Part shown: positions 48,659 to 57,012 of the stretch, piece after piece
Position numbering within the stretch: position 1 is the stretch's first letter
Layout of the letters: the number at the start of each line of letters is the position of its first letter
Source of the DNA: Phyllobacterium sp. 628
GTDB taxonomy: Bacteria > Pseudomonadota > Alphaproteobacteria > Rhizobiales > Rhizobiaceae
DNA length: 64,000 nucleotides
Direction of reading: 5' to 3'
Assembly: GCF_014189505.1 (NCBI RefSeq)
Contig: NZ_CP050301.1
Coordinates: forward strand, 1,371,501 to 1,435,500
The notes under the pieces: model-generated
Databases searched by the model: none
What the model saw: the letters and a program-made list of their open reading frames with translations, nothing else
Told to the model about the DNA's origin: nothing
Position numbers and translations under genes: made by a program

Positions 48659-48673
48659 TTAATACTCTGTTAA
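48659..48673. promoter_or_regulatory. CtrA box (TTAA-N7-TTAA) upstream of pdhS
   Basis: TTAA-TACTCTG-TTAA matches the full CtrA consensus of alphaproteobacteria with exact 7-bp spacing. It lies 22 bp before the GTG and about 52 bp before the ATG of pdhS, in the pdhS-phasin divergent region. Confidence 0.6.
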
Positions 48674-48794
48674 TAAAGATTTGGCGATCAATCGTCCACT
48701 CACACTGCCTTTCCTCACACGTCTTTCTCTTGGTTTAGTTAACTCCGGAAGCCGTCCACACAAATATTTTGATGGAAAATCAGGTGCTTGATTG

Positions 48795-48822
48795 TGCGAT
48801 GCAAAAGAAATGTTGCAATGCA
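48795..48822. promoter_or_regulatory. Paired TGC-N3-GCA sites (PhaR-like operator) upstream of the phasin
   Basis: TGCGATGCA (48795-48803) and TGCAATGCA (48814-48822) lie 19 bp apart and 78-105 bp upstream of the phasin start. PhaR of PHB-producing alphaproteobacteria represses phasin genes through TGC-N3-GCA-like sites, so this location is the strongest support for the motif assignment. Confidence 0.6.
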
Positions 48823-48899
48823 CAATAAATGCAGCTATATACAATTCATGAATTCACAAGCAGCGGCAAAGACTGCTGCAACACCGGAAGGAACATATT

Positions 48900-49355
48900 A
48901 TGAGCAAGACTACAAAACAGACTGCTGATGCGTTCTCGATCCCTACCTTTGATGCAACCGCTGTAACCGATCAGGTTCGCGAATTCACTGAAAAGGGCGT
49001 TGCCCAGTCCAAAGAAGCTTATGCCAAGATCAAGGATCAGGCTGAAGCTGCACAGAAGACACTCGAAAGCACATTCGAAACAGCGCAGTCCAACACCGCT
49101 GCTCTTTCGCTCAAGGCTCTTGCTGCTCTGCGCACCAACACCGAAGCCAGCTTTGCTCATATCGAAGCTTTGATCGGCGTAAAGTCTTTCGGCGAAGTTA
49201 TCGAACTGCAGAGCGCATTCGTTCGCAAGCAGGCTGAAGCTCTGACAGACCAGGCCAAGGACTTCCAGACAGTTGCAACCAAGGCTGTTGAAGAAATCTC
49301 CGCTCCGGTCAAGTCGGCTGTCGAGAAGGCAATCAAGGACGTCAAGGTCGCCTAA
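48900..49355 (+). CDS. phaP: Phasin (phasin_2 family, PHB granule-associated)
   Basis: The 151-residue all-helical protein carries the phasin_2 pattern: QVREFTEKGVAQSKEAYAKI, then long amphipathic helices (AAQKTLESTFETAQSN) and a VIELQSAFVRKQAEALTDQ segment. Phasins coat polyhydroxybutyrate granules and set their number and size. GGAAGGAAC precedes the ATG. A PhaR-like operator is upstream and an sRNA-like structured RNA follows immediately downstream, possibly on the same transcript. Confidence 0.93.
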   Translation: MSKTTKQTADAFSIPTFDATAVTDQVREFTEKGVAQSKEAYAKIKDQAEAAQKTLESTFETAQSNTAALSLKALAALRTNTEASFAHIEALIGVKSFGEVIELQSAFVRKQAEALTDQAKDFQTVATKAVEEISAPVKSAVEKAIKDVKVA

Positions 49356-49359
49356 TTAT

Positions 49360-49495
49360 AGACCTGTGATGCAGAAAATACTCCAGCGGCATTCCTCCTC
49401 CCAGTCGCTGGAGACGCAAGACCACATAGTTCCTCCCGCGTAGGTCTTGCATTAATGGAAAAGGCCGGATCCTCCCCCGGCCTTTTCTTTTTGTT
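49360..49495 (+). ncRNA. Predicted sRNA/3'UTR RNA with CCUCC-loop hairpins downstream of the phasin
   Basis: Three successive hairpins follow the phasin stop. CTCCAGCG/CGCTGGAG (49381-49388 with 49406-49413) has CCUCCUCCC in its loop. GCAAGACC/GGTCTTGC (49416-49423 with 49443-49450) has UUCCUCCC in its loop. The terminator hairpin AAAAGGCCGG/CCGGCCTTTT (49459-49468 with 49477-49486) has AUCCUCCC in its loop and is followed by CTTTTTG. The arrangement mirrors the minus-strand locus at 5465-5600 and the alpha-r14 sRNA family. It may be an independent sRNA or be processed from the phasin mRNA. Confidence 0.7.
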
Positions 49496-49578
49496 TGTTT
49501 TTGGCTTTCTGTTGCATCGAGCGCTTGCCAAAAGCGTCAATCTTCCGTATGTGACGCCTGTCGAAAAGAAGACGGTAC

Positions 49579-49655
49579 GCGGTCGTAGCTCAGTTGGTTA
49601 GAGCGCAGGATTGTGGCTCCTGAGGTCGGTGGTTCGAATCCACCCGTCCGTACCA
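49579..49655 (+). tRNA. tRNA-His (anticodon GTG)
   Basis: A complete 77-nt cloverleaf: D arm GCTC..GAGC, anticodon stem CAGGA/TCCTG with loop TTGTGGC (anticodon GTG), T arm GGTGG TTCGAAT CCACC, and a genome-encoded CCA at 49653-49655. The discriminator base is A73 and position -1 is C, as described for the alphaproteobacterial tRNA-His clade that lost the universal G-1:C73 identity pair. In my alignment the acceptor stem has a U5:U68 mismatch and a G1:U72 wobble. Confidence 0.95.
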
Positions 49656-49767
49656 TTCTTGAAAAACCCCCAATGTTTTGAAGGCCTAGCATCGCAACTG
49701 CCCAAAAGCAGCGCGATTGTTTTCGCGTATTCTGCACGCGCTTGGCCCCAGCCGGAATCGCAGTGGC

Positions 49768-50229
49768 TTAAGCTGGCTGCTCCATGTGAATCAGGGGAAA
49801 TGGCCGGCCTGATCCATCCAGTTCAGAATGGCCGGTCTGGACGAAGCCGTACTTCAGGTAAAAGCCGTGAGCATCGGGATTCTGTTCGTTGACATCAACG
49901 CTCAGTGGGCCTTTGAGCGTGCGCGCGTGATCAAGCAGCCGCCTGCCCGTTCCCTGACCATGCCGGGCCGGATCAACAAACAGCATTTCGACTTTTGCTT
50001 CGTCCAGCCCCATGAAGCCAAGACGTTTGCCGGATGGTGTTTCGGCCACCCATACTTCCATACCGGGCAGGGCTTCCTCACGCACCAATGGCAAAAAGAA
50101 CTGAATGTCATCTTCGGACAGGAAATGGTGCGTCGCACGCACGGCGCTTTCCCAGATCGCCACCAGTTCCGGTATGTCATCATTCTCTCTCGGCCGGATA
50201 ATCATTGTCTTCATTCCAGTATTTTTCAT
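49768..50229 (-). CDS. GNAT family N-acetyltransferase (YjaB-like)
   Basis: About 148-153 residues form a GNAT fold: VAIWESAVRATHHFLSEDDI near the N-terminus, the acetyl-CoA loop VDPARHGQGTGRRLLDHA (R/Q-x-x-G-x-G/A type), and a C-terminal DVNEQNPDAHGFYLKYGF. The closest resemblance is YjaB/YhbS-like acetyltransferases; the acceptor is unknown. Starts at 50229 or 50214 are both possible. The frame extends further upstream but overlaps the divergent promoter of the response regulator and is not GNAT-like. Confidence 0.88.
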   Translation of the reverse strand: MKNTGMKTMIIRPRENDDIPELVAIWESAVRATHHFLSEDDIQFFLPLVREEALPGMEVWVAETPSGKRLGFMGLDEAKVEMLFVDPARHGQGTGRRLLDHARTLKGPLSVDVNEQNPDAHGFYLKYGFVQTGHSELDGSGRPFPLIHMEQPA

Positions 50230-50383
50230 ACAATTCGGGCTTGCATTGCGCAGCAAATGCAACGTCTCGATATCGCGCGATTCAGTCTTTGCCAAGCCGA
50301 AGGCAGGTTTGCGGCACGACAAGTTATTTTCAAAACGATGATCTCCAATTGATCCCTTGCAGCGTTCATGCCAATGAAACCGC

Positions 50384-51061
50384 ATGCGCATATTGCTGGT
50401 TGAGGATACGCATGATGTCGGGGAGGCCATCGCCAAGCGATTTGAGGCGATTGGCCATGCTGTGGATTGGGAAACCAATGGCCGGGATGCGTCCGAGATC
50501 ATCGATTTCACCGAATATGCCCTGATCATTCTCGATGTCATGCTGCCGGGGATGGATGGTTTCGAGATACTCAAACGCTTGCGCAAATCCGGTAATACAG
50601 TCCCTGTACTGGTTCTGACCGCACGTTCCGAGATTGAAGACAGGGTTGGAGCGCTCGATCTGGGTGCCGACGATTATCTGGTCAAACCATTTGACTTCCG
50701 CGAGCTCGAGGCGCGCGCGCGGGTTCTGATCCGCCGCCGCACGGGCGGTGAGGCGACGAACCTGATCAAATGCGGTGATATCGCCATCGATCGCAGCGCG
50801 CGCTCCGTGCATGTCGGCAAGCGCGAAGTTCAGCTGAAACGCCGTGAGTTGACCTTGCTCGAGGTGATGGCAGCGCGCCCGGGGCGAGTCTTCAGCAAGG
50901 ACGAATTGCTTGATCAGATTTTTGGTTTTGACGAGGCTGCCAATGCCAATGCCATCGAGCTTTACGTGGGTCGCCTGCGCAAGAAACTCGAAGGTGCCAA
51001 AGCCCGCATCGTGACGGTGCGTGGACTGGGCTATCAACTGGTGTCCCATGACACGCCGTGA
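50384..51061 (+). CDS. OmpR-family response regulator (TctD-like)
   Basis: The 225-residue regulator has a receiver domain (1-118) with phospho-acceptor Asp51 in LIILDVMLPGMDG, Thr in VLTARSE and Lys in LVKPFDF. An OmpR/PhoB winged helix follows (about 125-222, with RRELTLLEVMAARPGRVFSK and LYVGRLRKKLE). It overlaps the kinase gene by 14 bp, and the three genes 50384-53530 form one coupled operon. The TctD-like family usually controls transport genes. Confidence 0.93.
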   Translation: MRILLVEDTHDVGEAIAKRFEAIGHAVDWETNGRDASEIIDFTEYALIILDVMLPGMDGFEILKRLRKSGNTVPVLVLTARSEIEDRVGALDLGADDYLVKPFDFRELEARARVLIRRRTGGEATNLIKCGDIAIDRSARSVHVGKREVQLKRRELTLLEVMAARPGRVFSKDELLDQIFGFDEAANANAIELYVGRLRKKLEGAKARIVTVRGLGYQLVSHDTP

Positions 51062-52436
51062 ACCTTCGCTTTTTGCGCGTTTGGCGCGGCGCATTTCACT
51101 GGTGCTGGGCATCGGCGCGGCACTGCTTGTCAGTGCAGCCTGGTACTATGCGGAGACTGCAGCGGACAAGGCCTATGACCGCCTGCTGGTCGGCGCGGCG
51201 CTGCAGATGGCCGAGAGCCTTTCGGTGGAAAATGGTGCTCTCAGTGTGCGTCTGCCAACCTCTGCCTTCGAACTGCTTGGTCTGGCTGAACGCGACCGGA
51301 TTTTCTATCGCGTCATCGATACCCAAGGTAAAACCGTTACCGGTTATGACGATTTGCAGAGCCCGGAACTGACAGCCGGCAACCGCGATGCGCTGAGCAT
51401 CACCGAGGGCGTGTATAAAGGCGAGGAGGTCCGCATTGCCCGGGCAACGCGCGTTCTGGCTGATCCATCAGTGGCGGGTCATGCCTATGTGATTGTTGCG
51501 CAGACCAACGAGGCGCGCTCCGCCCTCACGCGCGAGCTTACGCTTCGTGCCACCATTCTCGTTCTTGTCATGAGCCTCTTGGCCTTCGGTGGTGCCATGC
51601 TGGCCATCCGCTATGCGCTTCAACCAGTCGAACGGCTTGGCGCGGCTGTTCGCCGCCGCGATCCGCATGATCTGACGCCGGTCTCGGTGGATGTACCGCG
51701 TGAGCTTGATCCGTTTGTCGGTTCCATCAACCATTTTATGGGGCGTCTCAATGAACGGGTGGATCTGCTGCAACGGTTCATCGCCGATGCTGCTCATCAG
51801 ATCAGGACCCCGTTGACGGCGCTTTCTGCTCAGATTGATCTTCTGGGGCAGGACAAGCTTGATAAAGCTGGACGTCAGCATTTCGAGCGTGTGCAGCAGC
51901 GCACCGGCGAGCTGGCCCGGCTGACCAACCAGTTGCTCAGTCATGCAATGGTCATTCATCGCGCGGATTCGATCCAGCTTGAGCCGATCAGCCTTGTGGA
52001 TGTGGCACGGCGGGCTTATCGCGCTGCCATCCCGATCACCGTTGATCCTGATATTGTCATTTCATTCGAGGCGCCCGATGACAGGCCCTTTGTGCTGGGG
52101 GATGCCGTGAGCCTGCGGGAAGCGATCGTCAATGTTATCGACAACGCATTGCGCCATGGCACGGATCAGCGACTGGAAGTGCGGGTGCGTTCCGATGCTA
52201 TCGACGCTTACGTCGAAGTTGAGGATGACGGGCCCGGTATTCCACCTGAAGGGTGGGAGAAAGCCACTCAGCGCTTTGCCACGTCTAAATCCCACGAGGG
52301 AAGTTCGGGACTTGGTTTCGCGATTGCGCAGGAAGTGGTGAATGCTCACGGCGGCACGCTGGGTTTCCGCGCCCGCAACGAACGGGGATTTACGGTGATT
52401 TTGACATTGCCGCTGTATAAGGGCCTAGCGAAATGA
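51048..52436 (+). CDS. Sensor histidine kinase (TctE-like)
   Basis: The 462-residue inner-membrane kinase has membrane segments at about 17-36 and 167-187 bracketing a ~130-residue periplasmic TctE-type sensor domain (LSITEGVYKGEEVRIARA). The cytoplasmic part has HisKA with His250 in FIADAAHQIRTPLTAL and an HATPase with VIDNALRHG, VEDDGPGIP and SSGLGFAIAQEV. It overlaps the upstream response regulator, and its last codons overlap the binding-protein gene (ATGA at 52433-52436). The periplasmic binding protein next door may present ligand to this sensor. Confidence 0.93.
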   Translation: MTRREPSLFARLARRISLVLGIGAALLVSAAWYYAETAADKAYDRLLVGAALQMAESLSVENGALSVRLPTSAFELLGLAERDRIFYRVIDTQGKTVTGYDDLQSPELTAGNRDALSITEGVYKGEEVRIARATRVLADPSVAGHAYVIVAQTNEARSALTRELTLRATILVLVMSLLAFGGAMLAIRYALQPVERLGAAVRRRDPHDLTPVSVDVPRELDPFVGSINHFMGRLNERVDLLQRFIADAAHQIRTPLTALSAQIDLLGQDKLDKAGRQHFERVQQRTGELARLTNQLLSHAMVIHRADSIQLEPISLVDVARRAYRAAIPITVDPDIVISFEAPDDRPFVLGDAVSLREAIVNVIDNALRHGTDQRLEVRVRSDAIDAYVEVEDDGPGIPPEGWEKATQRFATSKSHEGSSGLGFAIAQEVVNAHGGTLGFRARNERGFTVILTLPLYKGLAK

Positions 52437-53530
52437 TTCGGCTTTGCATCACCGTCTTTGCTCTCCTGTCATTTGCCTCACAGGCAATGGCAGTTGAGGA
52501 TAATCGCACACAGTTCCCAGCACTGCAGTTAGAAACCGGTAGGCTGACCATATATTCGACCACGGATCTTGCGGCGATGAAGCCGCTGATTGATGAGTTC
52601 CAGAAATCGTCTCCAGGCATAGCCATCGACTATATCGAGTATCTGACCAATGAACTGCACGCGCTTGCCAACGAGGCGTGCCGCAAGGATCAGCCTTTGG
52701 GCGATTTGCTGCTTTCATCGTCGGTTGATCAGTTGCTGAAGCTTGCCAATGATGGTTGCGCTGCGTCGCACACCTCGCCGGAAACCGCTGGTGTAGCGGA
52801 CTGGGCAAACTGGCGCGATGAGGTTTTTGGCTTCACCTATGAACCTGCGGTATTTGTCTATAATACCCGCAAGGTACCGCCTGCCGAAGTGCCGCGCACT
52901 CATGTGGAATTGGCTGACCTGCTGCGCGAGCGTCTGGATTATTATCGCGGCCGGGTTGGTACCTACGATATCCGTTTGTCCGGTATCGGCTATCTCCTGG
53001 CCTTCTACGATGCGCGGCAGACAAACACGGTGTTTGGCCGTTTGCTGGAAAGTATGGCACGCGCCTCGGCGGTTGCGCGGTGTTGCACCGGGGAAATCCT
53101 CGAGGAAGTTGCAAGCGGGCGACTTTATATCGGCTATAACATGCTTGGCTCCTACGCTTATGACGCGGCGCGCAAACATCCTGATCTGCGGATTGTGGTC
53201 CCGCGTGATTATACGCTGGTACTCAGCCGTGGCGCGCTGGTGCCCAAATCCGCCGTGCGCGGTGATCTTGGCGCGCAGTTTCTCGATTTTCTCCTATCAG
53301 AGCGCGGGCAGGAAATTGCACGCAGCAATGCGTTTTATTTCTCCGAAACTGGCGGATTGCCACCGGATGTCGATGGCCCGCAGAACTTGAAGGAATCGGG
53401 TATTGCACAGCCCATCCGTATCGGACCGGCCTTGCTCGCCGTGCAGGACAGGGCACAGCGTCAGCGGTTTATTGAGGATTGGTCGCGCTCGCTGATCGAG
53501 CTCAACAGTCCGGAATGGACCCGGGAATAG
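52433..53530 (+). CDS. Periplasmic extracellular solute-binding protein linked to a two-component system
   Basis: The 365-residue precursor has a signal peptide ending SQAMA and a mature part that opens TGRLTIYSTTDLAAMKPLIDEF, the type II periplasmic binding fold of Fe3+/phosphonate/thiamine-type proteins (SBP_bac family). GRLYIGYNMLGSYAY and QFLDFLLSERGQEIA are typical hinge and C-lobe segments. No ABC permease or ATPase gene is adjacent. Translation is coupled to the sensor kinase, so it likely serves as a signalling co-receptor, as in the TctC/AioX-type arrangements. Ligand unknown. Confidence 0.85.
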   Translation: MIRLCITVFALLSFASQAMAVEDNRTQFPALQLETGRLTIYSTTDLAAMKPLIDEFQKSSPGIAIDYIEYLTNELHALANEACRKDQPLGDLLLSSSVDQLLKLANDGCAASHTSPETAGVADWANWRDEVFGFTYEPAVFVYNTRKVPPAEVPRTHVELADLLRERLDYYRGRVGTYDIRLSGIGYLLAFYDARQTNTVFGRLLESMARASAVARCCTGEILEEVASGRLYIGYNMLGSYAYDAARKHPDLRIVVPRDYTLVLSRGALVPKSAVRGDLGAQFLDFLLSERGQEIARSNAFYFSETGGLPPDVDGPQNLKESGIAQPIRIGPALLAVQDRAQRQRFIEDWSRSLIELNSPEWTRE

Positions 53531-53534
53531 AAGC

Positions 53535-54614
53535 CTATGGATGAGACAATCTGAAGACCACGAACTGCGTTGCTTGCGCCGGATTGAAATTGTTGTCGGA
53601 TGCAATCACAAGCGTCTTGTTGCCGCCAATCTCAGGACCCCAGGTTGCCGATTCGATATTGTCGACGTCGAGGCCAAAATCACCCTCACCAAGCTTCAGC
53701 ACAAGTTCCTTCTTCATGGGGACGAGCGGCTTGTCCTTCAGTGATAGTTCGCCGCTTATATTGGTCGCACCGGTGAAGCTTGTCCGGTAGAAATTGATCT
53801 GATTGCCGACGCCCAGCGCAAAAGCACGTTCGACCGCCAGCAAACCATCGCCGAACGGCACAAACTCCGACATGCCGTTGTCGTTCCAGTAGGGTGCCTG
53901 CGTTGCCTGAGCAAAAATCGGACCGGTGTCGTAGACATATTCTGCGGTTGCGGTGCCCGAACCGATGTCGAAAGCAATGATGCGGGAACGGCTGCCTGCT
54001 TCGAGTGTGGCCTTTGGGCCATCTTGCACAAGTGCATTCTCGGTTCCCGCCAGCAGGGTTTTGCCATCGGGCGAAATGGCCACGCTTTCAAAGGCCAGAT
54101 TATTCTGGACGCCGCGCGTCTTGTCGCCATTGGGCAGATAGGCATCGGGCAAAACGAACTCCCGCACAAATGTGCCGTCCGCACGGGACTCGCGCACGGC
54201 AGGCTTGCCGTTCAGATCGCCTTCGCTTGTCCAATAGAGTGTGCCGGTTGCTGGATTGAAGCGGATGGATTCCGGATCCACATCCTTTGCAGCAAAAGGC
54301 TTACCCTCGGCATCGAGCATTGTATGGGTCGCGACAATATCAAGGCCATGGATGCCCTTCTCGTCCATGGCAATCCTGAGCGTGTAAAAGCGCGCAAGCG
54401 CTTTCTCCGAGCGGTCGTCGGAGATGGCGTAGTAGATGTCGTGTGCCGCATCATAGTCGAGCCCGGAAATACCGCCGAACTCTACACCGGCGATTTTGAG
54501 GCCAGTGGGGAGGACGATCTCGCCCATGAGGGAAAGCTTGCCAAAATCCTGAGCCGAGGCGTTGGTGATCGCAGCCCAAAACAGGATCGCGGCGGATAAA
54601 GAGAATGTCTTCAT
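53535..54614 (-). CDS. Esterase-like activity of phytase family protein (phytase-like beta-propeller)
   Basis: The 359-residue secreted protein has a signal peptide ending NASA and a propeller-like body with the hallmarks GGISGLDYD, YYAISDDRSEKALARFYTL, VDPESIRFNP and ESVAISPDGKTLLAGTENAL. These match the 'esterase-like activity of phytase' (PF13449) family. Members are secreted; real substrates are largely unknown. It is convergent with the preceding binding-protein gene, with only four bases between the stops. ATG 54614 has no strong ribosome site. Confidence 0.85.
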   Translation of the reverse strand: MKTFSLSAAILFWAAITNASAQDFGKLSLMGEIVLPTGLKIAGVEFGGISGLDYDAAHDIYYAISDDRSEKALARFYTLRIAMDEKGIHGLDIVATHTMLDAEGKPFAAKDVDPESIRFNPATGTLYWTSEGDLNGKPAVRESRADGTFVREFVLPDAYLPNGDKTRGVQNNLAFESVAISPDGKTLLAGTENALVQDGPKATLEAGSRSRIIAFDIGSGTATAEYVYDTGPIFAQATQAPYWNDNGMSEFVPFGDGLLAVERAFALGVGNQINFYRTSFTGATNISGELSLKDKPLVPMKKELVLKLGEGDFGLDVDNIESATWGPEIGGNKTLVIASDNNFNPAQATQFVVFRLSHP

Positions 54615-54747
54615 GATGACGGTCCATGGATGAGCGCAAATACGCGGCAGCGCTTCGGTTTACCCGTAGCAGTCGAGTTTGACGGATGGATGAATACGTC
54701 ACTGCCTGATCGTCCGGCAGAAAAAGGGGTATTATTCGCTCTGCGGA

Positions 54748-56331
54748 CTAGAAAAGCGTACCCTGATCGGTGCCGGGAACCACAGATTTTTTAACCGTTG
54801 CAGGACGCTCCGGCTTTGGTTGCGCTGGCGCTGCGTCACCGCTCTTGGCGAGGGCCAGCACATCACCATCCTGAAAGCGCAGGGTCAGATCATCGCCAGC
54901 TGCTATCGCCGCTGCTCGTTTAACCGGCGCACCTGACGGGTCGAGGACAATGGCAAAGCCACGTTCCAGCACGCTCGTGTGTGAAAGCGTCTTCATCAGC
55001 CGCTCCAACTCAACACCGCGCCGCTTGGCACGGTCAAGCGTGAGTCCGATGGCCTGATCCTGCCTGCGCATCAATTGGTTAAGTGATTGGCGGCCACGCA
55101 CGGCCAGACGGGAAATGGGTTCCGGTGACAGGCGTTGGATATGGCGGGCAAAGATGGCGCGGCGGTCACGCAGGAAGACTGACAGGCTGCGCGGCAGGCG
55201 ATCCCCAAACATCGTGACTTCACGCTGCTTTTCGCGGAAACGCTGTTGCAGGACGCGGGGCGACAATTGCCTGGCGCGGCCATCAAAATGCGCGCGCTTC
55301 TTTTGCGTGTTGGCTTGCAAGGCGCGGCCAAGCCGGGCCGCTGTTTCATCGAAATGCCGCCGCGGCAAGGCCAGCAACTGATCGGCTGAGGGCAGGGCAC
55401 GCGACAGTGCCCGCTGTGCTTGCCGACGGTTGTCGAGATAACGCGACATGCCCGCAGCCAGCCGTGCACCATAGGTTGCAACGCTGGCCTGCAGGTCTGC
55501 CCGCACAGGCACAGCCATTTCAGCGGCACCAGTCGGTGTGGGCGCCCGCACGTCAGCGGCAAGGTCGATCAGCGTCCAGTCGGTTTCGTGACCCACTGCC
55601 GAGATAACCGGGATTTCCGATGCCGCAACCGCACGCACCACGATTTCATCGTTGAAGCCCCAGAGATCTTCCAGACTGCCGCCACCCCGCGCGACGATCA
55701 GAACATCGGGGCGGGGCAACGAGCCACCGGGTTGCAATGCATTGAACCCGTTGACCGCAGCCGCCACTTCCGCGCCTGACGTCTCGCCCTGCACGCGCAC
55801 AGGCCAGACCAGCACGTGCAGCGGGAAGCGATCGGTAATGCGGTGGATAATATCGCGAATGACTGCGCCAGTCGGCGACGTAACAACACCGATAATGCGC
55901 GGCATGAATGGCAGCAATTTTTTGGCGGCCGGATCGAACAGGCCTTCGGCACCGAGCTTGCGCTTGCGCTCTTCAAGGAGTGCCATCAGCGCGCCTGCGC
56001 CCGCTGGCTCCATCTGCTCGATGACGATCTGATATTTCGATGATCCCGGATAGGTCGTCAGCTTGCCCGTAGCGATGACTTCCATGCCCTCTTCAGGCTG
56101 AAATTTCAGGCGGCTCATACTGCCGCGCCAGACAACAGCCTCGATGCGGGCCTTGTCATCTTTCAACGAGAAGTAGGCATGCCCTGAGGAATGGGGACCG
56201 CGATAACCGGAAATTTCACCCCGCACGCGCACGTGTCCGAACGTATCCTCAACAGTGCGCTTTAGCGCTCCCGAGATTTCAGATACGGAATATTCAGCGA
56301 CATTGGATGTTGATTCGGACTTTTCGGTCAT
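54748..56331 (-). CDS. xseA: Exodeoxyribonuclease VII large subunit
   Basis: XseA (527 residues) processes single-stranded DNA ends with XseB in mismatch repair and recombination. An N-terminal OB-fold (about 12-110: [39 protein letters not shown]) is followed by the catalytic domain with [14 protein letters not shown] and [17 protein letters not shown], then a long coiled-coil helical region. The last 60 residues form an Ala/Pro-rich tail. xseB is not adjacent. Confidence 0.96.
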   Translation of the reverse strand: MTEKSESTSNVAEYSVSEISGALKRTVEDTFGHVRVRGEISGYRGPHSSGHAYFSLKDDKARIEAVVWRGSMSRLKFQPEEGMEVIATGKLTTYPGSSKYQIVIEQMEPAGAGALMALLEERKRKLGAEGLFDPAAKKLLPFMPRIIGVVTSPTGAVIRDIIHRITDRFPLHVLVWPVRVQGETSGAEVAAAVNGFNALQPGGSLPRPDVLIVARGGGSLEDLWGFNDEIVVRAVAASEIPVISAVGHETDWTLIDLAADVRAPTPTGAAEMAVPVRADLQASVATYGARLAAGMSRYLDNRRQAQRALSRALPSADQLLALPRRHFDETAARLGRALQANTQKKRAHFDGRARQLSPRVLQQRFREKQREVTMFGDRLPRSLSVFLRDRRAIFARHIQRLSPEPISRLAVRGRQSLNQLMRRQDQAIGLTLDRAKRRGVELERLMKTLSHTSVLERGFAIVLDPSGAPVKRAAAIAAGDDLTLRFQDGDVLALAKSGDAAPAQPKPERPATVKKSVVPGTDQGTLF

Positions 56332-56427
56332 TTGCTATTCCTACCGGGGTCGTGAATGGCGTCAAGTCTCGGGTGGCTTGCTTCCAGAACTATGGACATG
56401 GGCCGGGGGATAAAAGGGGAAATACAC

Positions 56428-57006
56428 ATGTCCGCAACCATAGGGCGTCTGAGCCTGCGCCATTATCTCTTGATCGGCGCCGCCATGATCGCGCTTGCCG
56501 CAATTATTCTGCTGCTTATGGGGCGCAACCCCATCTGCACCTGCGGCAATATCAGATTGTGGGTGGGCGAAACCAACTCCTCGGATAATTCCCAGCATAT
56601 TTCCGATTGGTATTCGCTTTCGCACATCATCCACGGATTTCTGTTCTATGGCATTCTTTGGGTCATTGCCCGTAGCAAGCCGGTCGGCTTTCGCCTGCTC
56701 TTTGCCATTCTGATCGAGGCAGCCTGGGAAATCTTTGAAAATACCGACATGGTGATCAACCGCTACCGTGAGGCAACGATTGCGCTGGGCTACACTGGCG
56801 ACAGTGTGCTGAACTCAGTCTGCGATATCCTGTTTATGGTCATCGGCTTTTTCTTCGCGTCGCGCGCGCCATTATGGCTGACGATCATTATCGCGATCTT
56901 CTTTGAACTGCTTGCCGGATACGTCATCCGCGACAACCTCACGCTCAACATAGTGATGCTGCTTTATCCGCTGGACGCGATCAAGGTCTGGCAGGGCGGG
57001 CTGTAG
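56428..57006 (+). CDS. UPF0314/DUF2585 membrane protein
   Basis: The 192-residue inner-membrane protein has about five hydrophobic segments and the family hallmarks [34 protein letters not shown] and [22 protein letters not shown]0314/DUF2585 is widespread in alphaproteobacteria with no known function; the conserved His/Asp/Glu residues hint at metal or lipid chemistry. AAGGGGAAA precedes ATG 56428. Its stop is six bases from the stop of the convergent LysR gene. Confidence 0.92.
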   Translation: MSATIGRLSLRHYLLIGAAMIALAAIILLLMGRNPICTCGNIRLWVGETNSSDNSQHISDWYSLSHIIHGFLFYGILWVIARSKPVGFRLLFAILIEAAWEIFENTDMVINRYREATIALGYTGDSVLNSVCDILFMVIGFFFASRAPLWLTIIIAIFFELLAGYVIRDNLTLNIVMLLYPLDAIKVWQGGL

Positions 57007-57012
57007 GCCTGC

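Noticed and set aside
49537..49737. Minus-strand open frame containing GGFEPPTSGATILRSNQLSY
   Set aside because: This is the well-known spurious translation of the reverse strand of a tRNA gene; the tRNA-His at 49579-49655 explains it.
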